37,195 bases of DNA from an uncultured Mycoplasmatota bacterium (lineage in GTDB: Bacteria > Bacillota_I > Bacilli_A > RF39 > UBA660), in NCBI GenBank assembly GCA_947649355.1, contig CANSRG010000007.1:1-37195 (forward strand), in the 5' to 3' direction. Numbering within the stretch: the stretch's first letter is position 1; each line of letters starts with the position of its first letter. Below the pieces are notes generated by a model. It saw only the letters and a list, made by a program, of their open reading frames with translations, was not told the DNA's origin and made no database searches. Below are positions 1 to 8,919 of this stretch, in pieces. The position numbers and the translations under genes were made by a program.

Positions 1-151
1 CGTCCGTAAACTCTACTTTAAAACATCCAACAGTTAAACTATTTTCTCCAGTTTGGACATGTGTTACTTGCCATATGGCATAACTTATTCCTACTACACA
101 AAATATTCCTATTAGTATTCCTATTAGCAACAATTCTTTTTTCTTTTTCAT
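1..151 (-). CDS. SipW-type secreted surface protein, 5' end only
   Basis: The first 50 codons of a gene that runs off the left edge of the window. The start is the ATG at 151, with AAAGGAAG 9 bases upstream. The product begins with four lysines, then a hydrophobic core (about residues 7-23), then a GISYAIWQV junction. That junction resembles the Ala-x-aromatic processing region of TasA/camelysin-type precursors, with likely cleavage after Ala25. The mature part starts as a beta-rich sequence (TGENSLTVGCFKVEF). The same signal type occurs in the proteins at 10570-12096, 12177-13784 and 13879-14583, so the SipW-like peptidase at 9539-10435 is its likely processor. A 10-base G tract lies in its putative promoter. 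The function of the missing part is unknown. Confidence 0.75.
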   Translation of the reverse strand, partial: MKKKKELLLIGILIGIFCVVGISYAIWQVTHVQTGENSLTVGCFKVEFTD

Positions 152-269
152 ATGAATCAACTTCCTTTGTCTTAGTATATTCCTATATTTTTCTATGATA
201 CTAGTGTAACACAAGAATATACATTTACTATCCTTTTGTTGTATGTTTTCTTGTTTTATTCTCTTAATT

Positions 270-301
270 ATTGTATCATCATACCCCCCCCCCTAAGTCA
301 A
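270..301 (-). promoter_or_regulatory. Promoter with G10 tract in the -35/-10 spacer (putative phase-variable)
   Basis: On the minus strand a TTGACT -35 (296-301) is followed by TA, ten G (284-293 as C on the plus strand), TATGATGA, and a TACAAT -10 (270-275). The spacer is 20 bases, longer than the optimal 17; loss of three G would restore 17. A second -10 candidate, TATGAT (278-283), would leave only 12. The transcript would start about 110 bases before the ATG at 151. The elements are seen in the sequence; phase variation is inferred from the position of the tract. Confidence 0.55.
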
Positions 302-319
302 TTTACATTTAATTTACGT

Positions 320-1072
320 TTACTTTTTTTGATATTCAATATGATATAAAATTCTTACTAATAATTTCCAAGGAATAAATCTTGATAAAAATAAACCTAT
401 TTTCATTTTTATTGATGGAACAATAATTAACTTTTTTTGAAACATTTTGTCAATTCCATATCTAGCAACATATTCACTCGACAATCCTTTTACTGTAAAT
501 CCTCCTTTTGCGACTTTATTAAATTCTGTGTTTACTGGTCCAGGACACAAAGCACTTATTGACACTTTGTTGTTTTCTCTTCTTAATTCTTCATATATTG
601 CAAGTGATAATTTTAGAATGTAATTTTTTGTAGCATAGTAAGTGGATAATCTTGGCCCCGCTAAAAAGCCTGCACTACTACAAACATTTAAAATGTAACC
701 TTCTTTGTTTTCTGAGGCAAATTTTTTTAAAAATAATTTTGTTAAAATATGATAACTAACAATATTTAGCTCAATCATATCTAACTCTTTTTTTAAATCG
801 GTTTCTAAAAAATTTCCAAATAAACCAAACCCAGCATTATTTATCAATATATCAATATCTATATTTTTTAACTTCTCGTATAAAGAATATACTTCTTCTT
901 GTTTTGTTAAATCGCAAACAATTATTGTTACTTCTCCTTTTAATTCTCTTTTTAGTTCATTTAATCTTTCTTCTCTTCTTGCCACTAATATTAAATCTAT
1001 TTGTTTTTCATTTAAATATCTAGCCATATCTCTTCCTATACCAGAACTGGCTCCTGTAATAATCGCTCTCAT
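320..1072 (-). CDS. Short-chain dehydrogenase/reductase (SDR) family oxidoreductase
   Basis: A 250-aa classical SDR with a Rossmann fold that binds NAD(P). The cofactor motif TGASSGIG is at residues 6-13, the adenine-binding Asp at about 54 (CDL), NNAG at 78-81, the structural Asn at 103, the catalytic Ser in CSSAG (132-133), and Tyr145/Lys149 in YYATK. PGP follows at about 178. Length and motif spacing fit an intact enzyme. The substrate cannot be read; the Arg residues after beta-2 (ARRE, 31-34) suggest NADP preference, as in YdfG/DltE-like SDRs. The start ATG at 1072 has AGAGGAAAAT directly before it. Its own short transcription unit seems likely. Confidence 0.9.
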   Translation of the reverse strand: MRAIITGASSGIGRDMARYLNEKQIDLILVARREERLNELKRELKGEVTIIVCDLTKQEEVYSLYEKLKNIDIDILINNAGFGLFGNFLETDLKKELDMIELNIVSYHILTKLFLKKFASENKEGYILNVCSSAGFLAGPRLSTYYATKNYILKLSLAIYEELRRENNKVSISALCPGPVNTEFNKVAKGGFTVKGLSSEYVARYGIDKMFQKKLIIVPSIKMKIGLFLSRFIPWKLLVRILYHIEYQKK

Positions 1073-1311
1073 ATTTTCCTCTTTTCTATTTTAATATAAC
1101 AAAAGAATGAGAAAATTTCATTTTATATTTATTTTTTTGACATTTTTTTTATTTTCTTTTACGAATCTAATTGAACAATAAAAATGTGTTTTTTTCTTCG
1201 TTATCAATAAAGCATATGTGGTGTTGTATGGAGGTTGGTGAAATAAAAAAAGAAATAGTATTTATACTTATTTTCAATTAGAAATTAAAAATGATTTACT
1301 TAATTATTATA

Positions 1312-1352
1312 AAGAAAAAAATAGAACTATTTTCTTTCATAGATTCTATTTT
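1312..1352 (-). terminator. Intrinsic terminator after the lipoprotein gene
   Basis: On the minus strand a 9-bp stem AAAATAGAA/TTCTATTTT (arms 1344-1352 and 1318-1326) is followed by a T-rich run. A short inner CTAT/ATAG pairing extends it. The TAG stop of the gene at 1327 lies inside the hairpin. Confidence 0.7.
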
Positions 1353-2025
1353 CTTTTTTTGTCCATTCTAAAATTTCTAATATTTCAAAGTAATAATAAG
1401 CTTGTTTTTCTTTTTTGAGTTCTAATTCAGTAATTTCATATTTTTCTAAATCTTCTACTTGATATGTCTCATAATTAAACAATTTCTTTTTTGGTAATTG
1501 CATGCCAATTCGATTATCTATTTCATTTGTTTCAAGATTTTTTATTTCATAGAGATGAATAATATCTTCTGGAAACATATGATTTTCAAAATATAATTTT
1601 TCTAATTTTTTTATAATTTCATCATCAAACATCGTTATTGTTTCATAATTATAATCGTCATTTTGGAAACACTCTTTATATGGAATTACTTGTGTTGGAC
1701 AAAAATAAATTCCATCTTTTGTTTCTATCATAGAATATTTTTTATCTTCTACGAAAAAATCTTTTTTAATACCAATCAATTTCATTGTGGATGTATCATA
1801 ATATGCGTCTTCTTTTGAACGAAAATTTTGATCATAGTAGTAAAGGATATAATTGTCATTTGATTTAATAAATCCAACACGTTCTTTTTGATATTCTTCG
1901 TTTTCTAATATTTTTTTTATTGTGTGCTCATTTTTACTTCTACAACTAGTAAGAGAAAGGGGTGTACTTATAAGGGCAAGAGTACATAACATTCCTCTCA
2001 ATTTTTTTAAATTTTCTTTTTTCAT
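1327..2025 (-). CDS. Hypothetical lipoprotein
   Basis: I do not recognise the family. The product has a basic N-terminus, a hydrophobic segment and a lipobox LTSC, giving lipidation at Cys28 when counted from the chosen start. The mature part is acidic and lysine-rich with many aromatic residues (for example YYYDQN), and holds no motif I can name. An upstream in-frame ATG at 2037 exists, but TGAGG sits correctly spaced before the ATG at 2025 and a TATACT -10-like element directly abuts the 2037 ATG, so 2025 is preferred (232 aa). It follows the pyrophosphatase gene on the same strand at about 70 bases. It may be a cell-surface protein of unknown role. Confidence 0.7.
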   Translation of the reverse strand: MKKENLKKLRGMLCTLALISTPLSLTSCRSKNEHTIKKILENEEYQKERVGFIKSNDNYILYYYDQNFRSKEDAYYDTSTMKLIGIKKDFFVEDKKYSMIETKDGIYFCPTQVIPYKECFQNDDYNYETITMFDDEIIKKLEKLYFENHMFPEDIIHLYEIKNLETNEIDNRIGMQLPKKKLFNYETYQVEDLEKYEITELELKKEKQAYYYFEILEILEWTKKENRIYERK

Positions 2026-2097
2026 AATTTTCCTCATAGTATATTTTATGTTATTTTTTTGAAACTACATTTTAAATTATGTTTTTTATTCACTTTG

Positions 2098-3723
2098 TTA
2101 ATTATTTTTTTCTAAAGATTCCATTAACTTTGGTAACATTTGTTTTTTTCTAGATACTAAGTCCTTTATAAATGTTCCTTCTTCTAAATTAGTAATTCCG
2201 AAACTATCTTCTACTATTTCTTTTGCTGATTCATTATAAAGTACATAAGAACCATTTTTTATGATATCAGTAATAAATAAAGTTACTGTGTTGTATTCTC
2301 CTCTTGCTATTTCATTTAATTTTTCTATATAACTTTGTAGGTTTTCTTTGATACTATCAAAATCCATTGTGATTACTTGACTGATTCCTAATGATTCATT
2401 TCCTACTTTGTAAGATTTAAAGTCTTGGTAAATGATGTCTTCTACTTCCATACCTTCAATACTACTTCCTGCTTTTAACATAGCATAACCATATTCTTCA
2501 TAATTTTCATCACATAGTTTTGATAATTCTTCTACAGCTTCTTTATCTAATTCCGTTGTGGTTGGACTTTTTAAAATCAAAGTATCTGATAAAATTGCAG
2601 ATAACATGATTCCAGCGATTTCTTTTGGAATGTTTACATTATATTCTTTATATAAATTATATAAAATGGTACAAGTACATCCAACTGGCATACTTCTAAA
2701 GTTAATTGGAATACTTGTTCCAATAGCTCCTAAGTTATGATGATCGATGATTTCTACAATACTAGCTTCATCAATTCCTGAAACACTTTGTTCTAAATTA
2801 TTGTGATCTACTAAAATGACTTCTTTTTTATCATAATTTCCAACATCAGTAATTCTAATTAAACCTAAGCATTCATTTTTCTTGTTTAATATTGGATAGT
2901 TTGTGTATCCTTGTTTTGTTGCATTTTGAACAAAATCTGTTAAATAATCTAATTCATATACAACTGTCGGATTTTGGTTCACTAAAAGTGTACTAACATA
3001 ATTACTTAAAGTAATTTGATTACAAGTATTATAAGTATCATAGCTACTACTTATTACGTTGACTCTTTTTTCTTTTGCTAATTCTAGTAATTCTTTATCT
3101 AAATCAAAATTATTTGTAATGACTAAAAGTTTTATATTTGATTCTAGCCCATGTTTGATTACTTTATATCTATCCCCAACAATTAAAATATCTGTTGTAT
3201 CTAGAGGAGCTTGTTCTATAAATGTTTGACTTTGGTAGCTACCTGCAATTACATTTCCTTTTAACTCTTCATCAAATCTTAGAATTTCTCTACCTTTTAA
3301 AGAAGATAATAAATGTTCATAACTAGTTTCTAAATATTCTTTTGATTTTTCAATAAAAAGAGTTGCAATTTCTTTTAGAGTAATTAAGCTTTTTAAATGT
3401 TTTTCTTGATCTACTATTGGTACTGCTGTACAATGTTTTTCTTGCATATAATCAATAACTTCTTTTAAGCTTGCTTTTTCATGAAGCATTACTCCTTTGT
3501 TATAGTGTACATTTCGAAGTTGAATTTTAACATTATTTAAATATTCTGGTTCTTTGATTTTAAAATGATTTAAAACAAAGCTACTTTCTTTGTTGATATG
3601 ACCAAGTACTCTTGGACTGGTATTTTCTCCTCTTTGATTTTTAAAATAGGAAAAACTTATCGCGGAACAAACAGAATCGGTATCAGGATTCTTGTGTCCA
3701 AATACTAAAATTTCTTTTTTCAT
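2098..3723 (-). CDS. ppaC: Manganese-dependent inorganic pyrophosphatase with CBS and DRTGG regulatory domains
   Basis: Family II pyrophosphatase of the DHH superfamily, hydrolysing PPi to two phosphates in the cytoplasm. The metal ligands are visible: GHKNPDTDS (residues 9-17; His10, Asp14, Asp16), VDHNN (305-309), IDHHN (326-330) and Asp380 in SAILSD. The C-terminal DHHA2 part carries SRKKQ near residue 527. Between the first metal motif and VDHNN is an insert of about 230 residues: CBS1 (about 70-125), a DRTGG-like segment, and CBS2 (about 247-298). This is the layout of CBS-PPases regulated by adenine nucleotides. The 541-aa length fits that subfamily and not the 310-aa simple form. AGGTG precedes the ATG. 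Confidence 0.92.
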   Translation of the reverse strand: MKKEILVFGHKNPDTDSVCSAISFSYFKNQRGENTSPRVLGHINKESSFVLNHFKIKEPEYLNNVKIQLRNVHYNKGVMLHEKASLKEVIDYMQEKHCTAVPIVDQEKHLKSLITLKEIATLFIEKSKEYLETSYEHLLSSLKGREILRFDEELKGNVIAGSYQSQTFIEQAPLDTTDILIVGDRYKVIKHGLESNIKLLVITNNFDLDKELLELAKEKRVNVISSSYDTYNTCNQITLSNYVSTLLVNQNPTVVYELDYLTDFVQNATKQGYTNYPILNKKNECLGLIRITDVGNYDKKEVILVDHNNLEQSVSGIDEASIVEIIDHHNLGAIGTSIPINFRSMPVGCTCTILYNLYKEYNVNIPKEIAGIMLSAILSDTLILKSPTTTELDKEAVEELSKLCDENYEEYGYAMLKAGSSIEGMEVEDIIYQDFKSYKVGNESLGISQVITMDFDSIKENLQSYIEKLNEIARGEYNTVTLFITDIIKNGSYVLYNESAKEIVEDSFGITNLEEGTFIKDLVSRKKQMLPKLMESLEKNN

Positions 3724-3781
3724 TTTTTCACCTCTTCGTTATATAAATATAGCATAAATAAAAGAAATATCAAGATTACTT

Positions 3782-4306
3782 TTATCTATGTCCTTTTAAA
3801 TTTTGATCTCTTGTAAATTCTTTCGCAGCTAAATATACAGAATCTAGATTAGGGTTGTATCTATTTTCTTCTACATAACCTATTTCTTTTGAGTAGTTTT
3901 CATCCATTATTAACATAAGTGTGGTATCTATTACTTTTTGATTTTTAGATATCCATGTATGGCTTCCATCTACAGAATTGATTGTTCCTACAAGCACAGA
4001 TACCCCTCCCCCACAGATGTAACAATCATCGAGAGAGTAACTTAATTGCTTTGATGCTACTGTACAATATCCTAAATTTGCCCCATCTCTAAAAACATCT
4101 TCAAAACTAGCAATTCTTCTAATATTTTGAGAATCAATTTTCTCCCATAATTCTTCTGGAAATCCCTCTATTTTTCCAGTTAAATATCCTTTTATAAGCC
4201 ATTCTCTAAATCTTTTATTTTCTTTAAATAATTCTTTTAATAAGTCAAAACATTTATAATGAAATCTTGATTCTGAAATTAGACTTTTTAATATTTCTTG
4301 TTCCAT
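3782..4306 (-). CDS. Small protein with a Cys-His-Asp arrangement, downstream of uvrB
   Basis: A 174-aa product that I cannot assign to a named family. After a helical N-terminal half come GYCTVAS, then SHTWI and VIDTT, giving an ordered Cys-His-Asp set (Cys81, His116, Asp127 from the chosen start). That order and the HxW / VxD context are as in transglutaminase or NlpC-like papain folds, so a thiol peptidase or amidase-like activity is a reasonable guess. There is no signal peptide. An in-frame ATG at 4327 overlaps the uvrB stop, but GAGAGGAAG before the ATG at 4306 makes the later start better. The gene follows uvrB at 13 bases, so it is probably cotranscribed with it. Confidence 0.65.
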   Translation of the reverse strand: MEQEILKSLISESRFHYKCFDLLKELFKENKRFREWLIKGYLTGKIEGFPEELWEKIDSQNIRRIASFEDVFRDGANLGYCTVASKQLSYSLDDCYICGGGVSVLVGTINSVDGSHTWISKNQKVIDTTLMLIMDENYSKEIGYVEENRYNPNLDSVYLAAKEFTRDQNLKGHR

Positions 4307-4319
4307 TTTTTCTTCCTCT

Positions 4320-6266
4320 CTATTCACTTTTCATTTCAAATAAAATATCACGTAGTTCCATAGCTCTTTCGAAATCTAAATTTTTCGCGGCATTTTGCAT
4401 TTCTATTTCAATATCATGAATAATTTTATCTTTTTCTTTTTTCGTAATTGCTTTTTGTTTACTTTTCTCTTTTATTTCATTTGTAATTACTTCTTTAATT
4501 TCTTTTTTTATTGTTTGTGGCACTATATGATGAACTTCATTATATTTTTCTTGTATGGTACGTCTTCTTTTTGTTTCTTCAATTGCTTTTGTCATAGCTT
4601 CTGAATAAGTATCTGCATACATGATGACATGACCATTTTGATTTCTAGCAGCCCTTCCTATTGTTTGAACTAAACTTCTAGTACTTCTTAAGAATCCTTG
4701 TTTATCCGCATCTAATATACAAATTAAACTCACTTCTGGAATGTCTATTCCCTCTCTTAATAAGTTAATTCCTACTACTACATCATAGATACCCGCTCTT
4801 AAATCATGAATGATTTTTAATCTTTCTAAAGTTTTAATTTCGTTATGCAGGTATGCTACTTTAATATTCATTTCTTTTAAATAATTTGTTAATTCTTCAC
4901 TCATTCGAATGGTTAATGTTGTTATTAGAACTCTTTCATTCTTCGCTTTTCTAATTCTAATTTGCTCTATAATATCATCAATTTGTCCTTCGGTTGGTTT
5001 AATTTCAATATTTGGATCTAAAAGTCCAGTTGGTCTTATGATTTGTTCTACGAATAATTGATTTGTTTTTTCTAGTTCATAATCGCCTGGAGTCGCGGAT
5101 ACATAGATTGCTTGATTTATTTTATTTTCAAATTCTAGAAAAGTAAGTGGTCTATTATCTAGCGCACTTGGAAGACGAAAACCATAATCTACTAAAGTTG
5201 TTTTTCTCATCCTATCCCCATTATACATTCCTCTTACTTGTGGTAGCGTGACATGAGATTCATCTACTACTAGTAAAAAGTTTTCAGGAAAGAAATCAAT
5301 TAAACATGTTGGAGTTTCACCAGGTCCTCTTAAAGCCAAATGTCTTGAATAGTTTTCTACTCCACTACAAAAACCAGTTTCTTTTAACATTTCTAAATCA
5401 TAATTTGTTCTTTCTCGTAGCCTTTGTTCTTCTAATAATTTATTTTGGCTTTTTAGTTCTTCTAATCTTTCTTTTAATTCTGTTTCAATTCTTTCTATTG
5501 CTTCTAACATTTTTTCGTCGCTTGTAACAAAGTGGCTCGCTGGAGATATTGTAGTACTTTTAATATTTTTTACAATCGCCCCTGTCACAGGATCAAATTT
5601 CTTGATGCTTTCTACTTCATCACCAAATAATTCAATTCTTATGCCATTGGCATGTTCATTTACGGGAATAATATCAATAATATCTCCTCTTACACGAAAT
5701 GTTCCACGATGAAAATCAATGTCATTTCTTTCGTATTGCATGTCTACTAATTTATTTATAATATCATTTCTTCTAAAGATGTCTTTTACGGAAACAATTA
5801 ACATTTTTTGTTTATATTCTTCTTTTTCACCTATACCATATATACAAGATACACTTGATACTACAATAGTATCTTCATGGTTTATTAGTGCACTTGTTGC
5901 TGCATGGCGCAGTTCGTCAATTTCATCATTTATAGAAGAATCTTTTTCAATATAAGTATCACTTGATGGAACATATGCCTCTGGTTGATAATAATCATAA
6001 TAGGACACAAAATATTCGACGTGATTTTCAGGGAATAATTCTTTTAATTCTGAATAAAGCTGTCCTGCAAGAGTTTTATTGTGTGCTAAAACAAGAGTTG
6101 GTCTGTTCGTTTTTGCTATCACATTTGCAATCGTGAAAGTCTTACCAGTCCCTGTTGCACCTAGTAAAACTTGATGTTTCTTGCCTTCCTCTAATCCATC
6201 TACTAATTCTTTAATTGCTTTTGGTTGATCTCCTGATGGTTCATATTTTGATACTAATTTAAACAT
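4320..6266 (-). CDS. uvrB: UvrABC system protein B (excinuclease subunit)
   Basis: DNA-damage verification subunit of nucleotide excision repair, loaded by UvrA and partner of UvrC. The chosen start gives the canonical [18 protein letters not shown] opening (648 aa), with GGAGG eight bases before the ATG at 6266; an upstream ATG at 6281 adds five residues and has no better site. Visible motifs are Walker A GATGTGKT (36-43), the beta-hairpin region with [11 protein letters not shown], Walker B VVDESH, YVSATPG, the late helicase motif QTIGRAARN, and a C-terminal UVR domain ending in [19 protein letters not shown] -10 lies at 6308-6313. The full length is intact, in contrast to the broken 5' copy at 7398-7679. 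Confidence 0.97.
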   Translation of the reverse strand: MFKLVSKYEPSGDQPKAIKELVDGLEEGKKHQVLLGATGTGKTFTIANVIAKTNRPTLVLAHNKTLAGQLYSELKELFPENHVEYFVSYYDYYQPEAYVPSSDTYIEKDSSINDEIDELRHAATSALINHEDTIVVSSVSCIYGIGEKEEYKQKMLIVSVKDIFRRNDIINKLVDMQYERNDIDFHRGTFRVRGDIIDIIPVNEHANGIRIELFGDEVESIKKFDPVTGAIVKNIKSTTISPASHFVTSDEKMLEAIERIETELKERLEELKSQNKLLEEQRLRERTNYDLEMLKETGFCSGVENYSRHLALRGPGETPTCLIDFFPENFLLVVDESHVTLPQVRGMYNGDRMRKTTLVDYGFRLPSALDNRPLTFLEFENKINQAIYVSATPGDYELEKTNQLFVEQIIRPTGLLDPNIEIKPTEGQIDDIIEQIRIRKAKNERVLITTLTIRMSEELTNYLKEMNIKVAYLHNEIKTLERLKIIHDLRAGIYDVVVGINLLREGIDIPEVSLICILDADKQGFLRSTRSLVQTIGRAARNQNGHVIMYADTYSEAMTKAIEETKRRRTIQEKYNEVHHIVPQTIKKEIKEVITNEIKEKSKQKAITKKEKDKIIHDIEIEMQNAAKNLDFERAMELRDILFEMKSE

Positions 6267-6356
6267 TTTTGTGACCTCCATTCATTATTTCATTATTATT
6301 TTGTTATATTATAGTTCATTTCCTTTCATAATTTATTTAGAATCAGTAAATTATCT

Positions 6357-7202
6357 TTATTTATTTTTGATATTACTTATAAGATTATTTTTATTCTTAT
6401 TTTCTTTTTCTAATTCTTTTAATGATTTTTTAGGTGTTGGTAATTTCTCGGGCATAGTTCCACCATTTTTAGCAATTACCTCTCTAATATTTTTTCCTAT
6501 AGTATAATGAGTTTGATTTGCTTCTTTTTCACTACTAATATTATCTCTTTTTAATTTTTGTTCCGTTTGAGAAATTCTAAATAAATTAGCAATTAGTTCA
6601 TCACTTCCCATATTATCTAAAATATCTTCTCTATATCTTAACCCTTTTCTTTTAGCAATATCATCTGCTGTTTCACCATTGTATAAGCCTTTATAGCCTG
6701 CATTATGAAATTGATCAAAGTTTTTAACGCCCGCTTTTTTAGCGGCTTGATTTAAAGAATAATTACCCTTTTTGGTTAAACTTCTTTGATAGAATCTTTT
6801 TTCATCTTCTGTTAACATAGAATATTCTTTTTCAGTTAATTCTTGGCGTCTTGTCTGTACTGCAAAGTAAGTTTGACCTAAAGCAACAACTTCTTTTCTA
6901 GGATCTGAATTTTGTACTATTAAATAACAGGCATATCTTGATAGTTTATAATCTAATAAATTTTTAACACCACCATTAGGCATTTTTGATGTCTTTCCCA
7001 CTTGGGAAAAATGTTCAAAAACTTCATAATTGCTATTCTCACATGCTTTTTGAGCATTCTTTATTACATTACAAAATTTATCCCATCTTTTATATTCTAA
7101 TACATTTTGTAATTCTCTAGCTATCCAATACTCATTACCATTTGAATCAATATGTTTAATATCTTCAAATGTTTTTTCTTCATATAATTCTATTTCACTC
7201 AT
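6357..7202 (-). CDS. dinD: DNA damage-inducible protein D (DinD) family
   Basis: 281 aa. The N-terminal BRO-N/KilA-type part contains YWIARELQNVLEYKRWDKF (about 26-44) and FEHFSQVGKTSKMPNGG. It is followed by the DinD signature regions SRYACYLIVQNSDPRKE and GQTYFAVQTRRQEL, and by a C-terminal section with GETADDIAKRKG. In E. coli DinD is LexA-regulated and inhibits RecA filament activity; here only family membership is shown. The gene has its own promoter (7230-7259) and a GGGGG ribosome site 10 bases before the ATG. It lies between intact uvrB and a decayed uvrB 5' copy, which points to insertion by recombination. I see no clear GAAC-N4-GTTC box upstream. Confidence 0.9.
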   Translation of the reverse strand: MSEIELYEEKTFEDIKHIDSNGNEYWIARELQNVLEYKRWDKFCNVIKNAQKACENSNYEVFEHFSQVGKTSKMPNGGVKNLLDYKLSRYACYLIVQNSDPRKEVVALGQTYFAVQTRRQELTEKEYSMLTEDEKRFYQRSLTKKGNYSLNQAAKKAGVKNFDQFHNAGYKGLYNGETADDIAKRKGLRYREDILDNMGSDELIANLFRISQTEQKLKRDNISSEKEANQTHYTIGKNIREVIAKNGGTMPEKLPTPKKSLKELEKENKNKNNLISNIKNK

Positions 7203-7229
7203 TTTATCATTTCCCCCTATCTATTTATA

Positions 7230-7259
7230 ATTATAACATGATTTTTAATAGTTTAACAA
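7230..7259 (-). promoter_or_regulatory. dinD promoter
   Basis: Minus-strand TTGTTA (7254-7259), an 18-base spacer, and a perfect TATAAT (7230-7235), about 27 bases before the dinD ATG. Confidence 0.55.
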
Positions 7260-7397
7260 TATCACTAAAAAATGAAACGAATTAAAATATGAAAAAGTCA
7301 CAAATTCTATTTTTACATTTAGTATTGTTATCCATTTCATTGATTTTAGTCCATATTTTATGGACTTATTAACACTAAATAGCACCAAATAGCGCAG

Positions 7398-7679
7398 GAT
7401 TTCGGCAAACGTCATAATTCGAAGTAAACTACTCGACATGATTTTTAGGGAATAATTCTTTTAATTCTGGATAAAGTTGTCCTGCAAGAATTTTATTGTG
7501 TGCTAAAACAAGGATTGGTTTGTTCGTTTTTGCTATCACATTTGCAATAGTGAAAGTTTTACCAGTCCTTATTGTACCTAGTAAAATTTTCTTGCCTTCC
7601 TCTAATCCATTTACTAATTCTTAAATTGCTTTTGGTTGTTCTCTTGATAGTTTATATTTTAATACTAATTTAAACTTTT
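7398..7679 (-). pseudogene. Decayed duplicate of the uvrB 5' end
   Basis: This stretch aligns base for base with uvrB from its start codon to about codon 90. Roughly nine of ten positions match over the first 245 bases by eye; beyond that the match fades. The start codon is lost by a one-base deletion (AAAATG has become AAAAG), codon 22 or so is a TAA (7621-7623), there is a 6-base deletion near the Walker A region, and HVEYF has become HVE-stop. Most substitutions run towards A/T. An AAGGAGTG ribosome site and a TTGACA remain upstream, as if this were once a working uvrB start. It cannot make UvrB. Confidence 0.85.
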
Positions 7680-7998
7680 TGCACTCCTTGTTATGGCTAT
7701 TGTTATCCAGAATATTCGTGTCAAAAATTCATGTCCTGATTTTTAGTATCTCAATCTCTTCTTTTATGATTACACACGAATGTCAGCCATAAATTTATTT
7801 TATAATTTCAACAAAGTATAAAATAATTTTTAGCTTTTTGGTTATCTAAAAATCTTATGAACTCTTCGTAAAATAAAAAGTCACTAATATTAGTTTATCA
7901 TGACTTTTAAATTCTAAACAAGAAAACTATTCTGTTTTTTACATATTTTTATTCTAAATGTTAATTTATAAAAGTATCTTCCATTATTTATTTCTCTT
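7680..7998. other. Intergenic region with possible terminator
   Basis: No convincing gene in about 320 bases. On the minus strand TTGACA and AAGGAGTG remain from the former uvrB start region. A stem AAAAGTCA/TGACTTTT (arms 7876-7883 and 7901-7908) with TATTTTAC following on the minus strand may terminate the acyltransferase transcript. Confidence 0.4.
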
Positions 7999-8904
7999 TT
8001 ATTTGTGTCGAACCAAACATTCTTTATATACTTGGTGGACATCTAAAAATAAATCATAAATTTCTTTTGGAATAGAACATTTTAAACATAATGTTTCTAA
8101 ATCATCTATACCTGTTTCTTCTTGCATTTTTTCCATTAGTTTAAGTTGCTCTAAATATTTTATAATTCGATTTGGGTCCTTTAGGGTATTATGATGTTTT
8201 CCAGTCGCATCAAAATATTTAGGATGATAAGGATATTCTTTCATCTTTCTTTCACATAGTGATTCTGAATTTTCATATAATTTATTGATTTCTTTTAACC
8301 AAGCTTTTGCAAACAGCAATAAATTTTTCTTTTTAATAAAGTTATTTTTTGAAAACAAATCAAACTCTTTAGGATATAATGGTGTTCCATAAATTACTGC
8401 ATTTTCTTGAAACCTTTTTTGTGGCTCCATATATATAGGCACTACTGGTTTGTTCGTTACTGCAGAAAGATAAAATGCTCCCAATGGAATTGTTTTTAAA
8501 TGTTGTTCTTCAAAATGAAACATAATTCTTGGATCTACATGACGTCCTTCTGGAAACATAATTAAAGAATGATTTATATTTTTTAGTTTTTCTATCTCTG
8601 TTTCTAATTCTTCTTTTTTTAAAGTATCTCGAGTAATTGGATAGACGTGAAATAAAGATAATAATGGTGCTAATTTGGGAAAATTATTCCAAAATTCTTT
8701 AAACATAAATACATCAATATCATAATCTTTACTTAATAAGGACCAAATTAAATATCCATCAAAGTTATTTGTATGATTTGGTGCAAAAATGTAAGATGGC
8801 TCCACAAGGTTTTCTTTTTGATATTCTTTTGTATAACTATATAATTTCGCGATAGCTATATATCCTAGATAAGAGAAAAAAGGATGAATTGATTTTGTTT
8901 TCAT
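7999..8904 (-). CDS. PlsC-like 1-acylglycerol-phosphate acyltransferase
   Basis: 301 aa, membrane phospholipid synthesis. The PlsC domain shows motif I NHTNNFD (His44-X4-Asp49), a motif III FPEGR (117-121), and VVPIY as motif IV. The enzyme would acylate lysophosphatidate or a related acceptor; the exact acceptor cannot be read. The C-terminal 110 residues are an extension with few known landmarks (KYFDATGKHHN, then a helical stretch) not found in the 200-aa minimal PlsC. It lies 15 bases after the 175-aa gene in the signal-peptidase locus and may be cotranscribed with it; whether it is functionally tied to the surface proteins is unknown. Confidence 0.85.
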   Translation of the reverse strand: MKTKSIHPFFSYLGYIAIAKLYSYTKEYQKENLVEPSYIFAPNHTNNFDGYLIWSLLSKDYDIDVFMFKEFWNNFPKLAPLLSLFHVYPITRDTLKKEELETEIEKLKNINHSLIMFPEGRHVDPRIMFHFEEQHLKTIPLGAFYLSAVTNKPVVPIYMEPQKRFQENAVIYGTPLYPKEFDLFSKNNFIKKKNLLLFAKAWLKEINKLYENSESLCERKMKEYPYHPKYFDATGKHHNTLKDPNRIIKYLEQLKLMEKMQEETGIDDLETLCLKCSIPKEIYDLFLDVHQVYKECLVRHK

Positions 8905-8919
8905 AAAAGACTCACTTTC

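Noticed and set aside
1080-1311. Possible gene between the SDR and lipoprotein genes
   Set aside because: Only short frames without start signals; a phrase resembling IKNDLLNYYKEKN is seen on the plus strand but cannot be extended into a gene.
6357-7260. LexA/SOS box before dinD or uvrB
   Set aside because: I found no clear GAAC-N4-GTTC or close variant in either promoter region.
7245-7439. A 64-aa minus-strand frame
   Set aside because: It overlaps the decayed uvrB copy in a different frame, has no ribosome site and no recognisable protein features.
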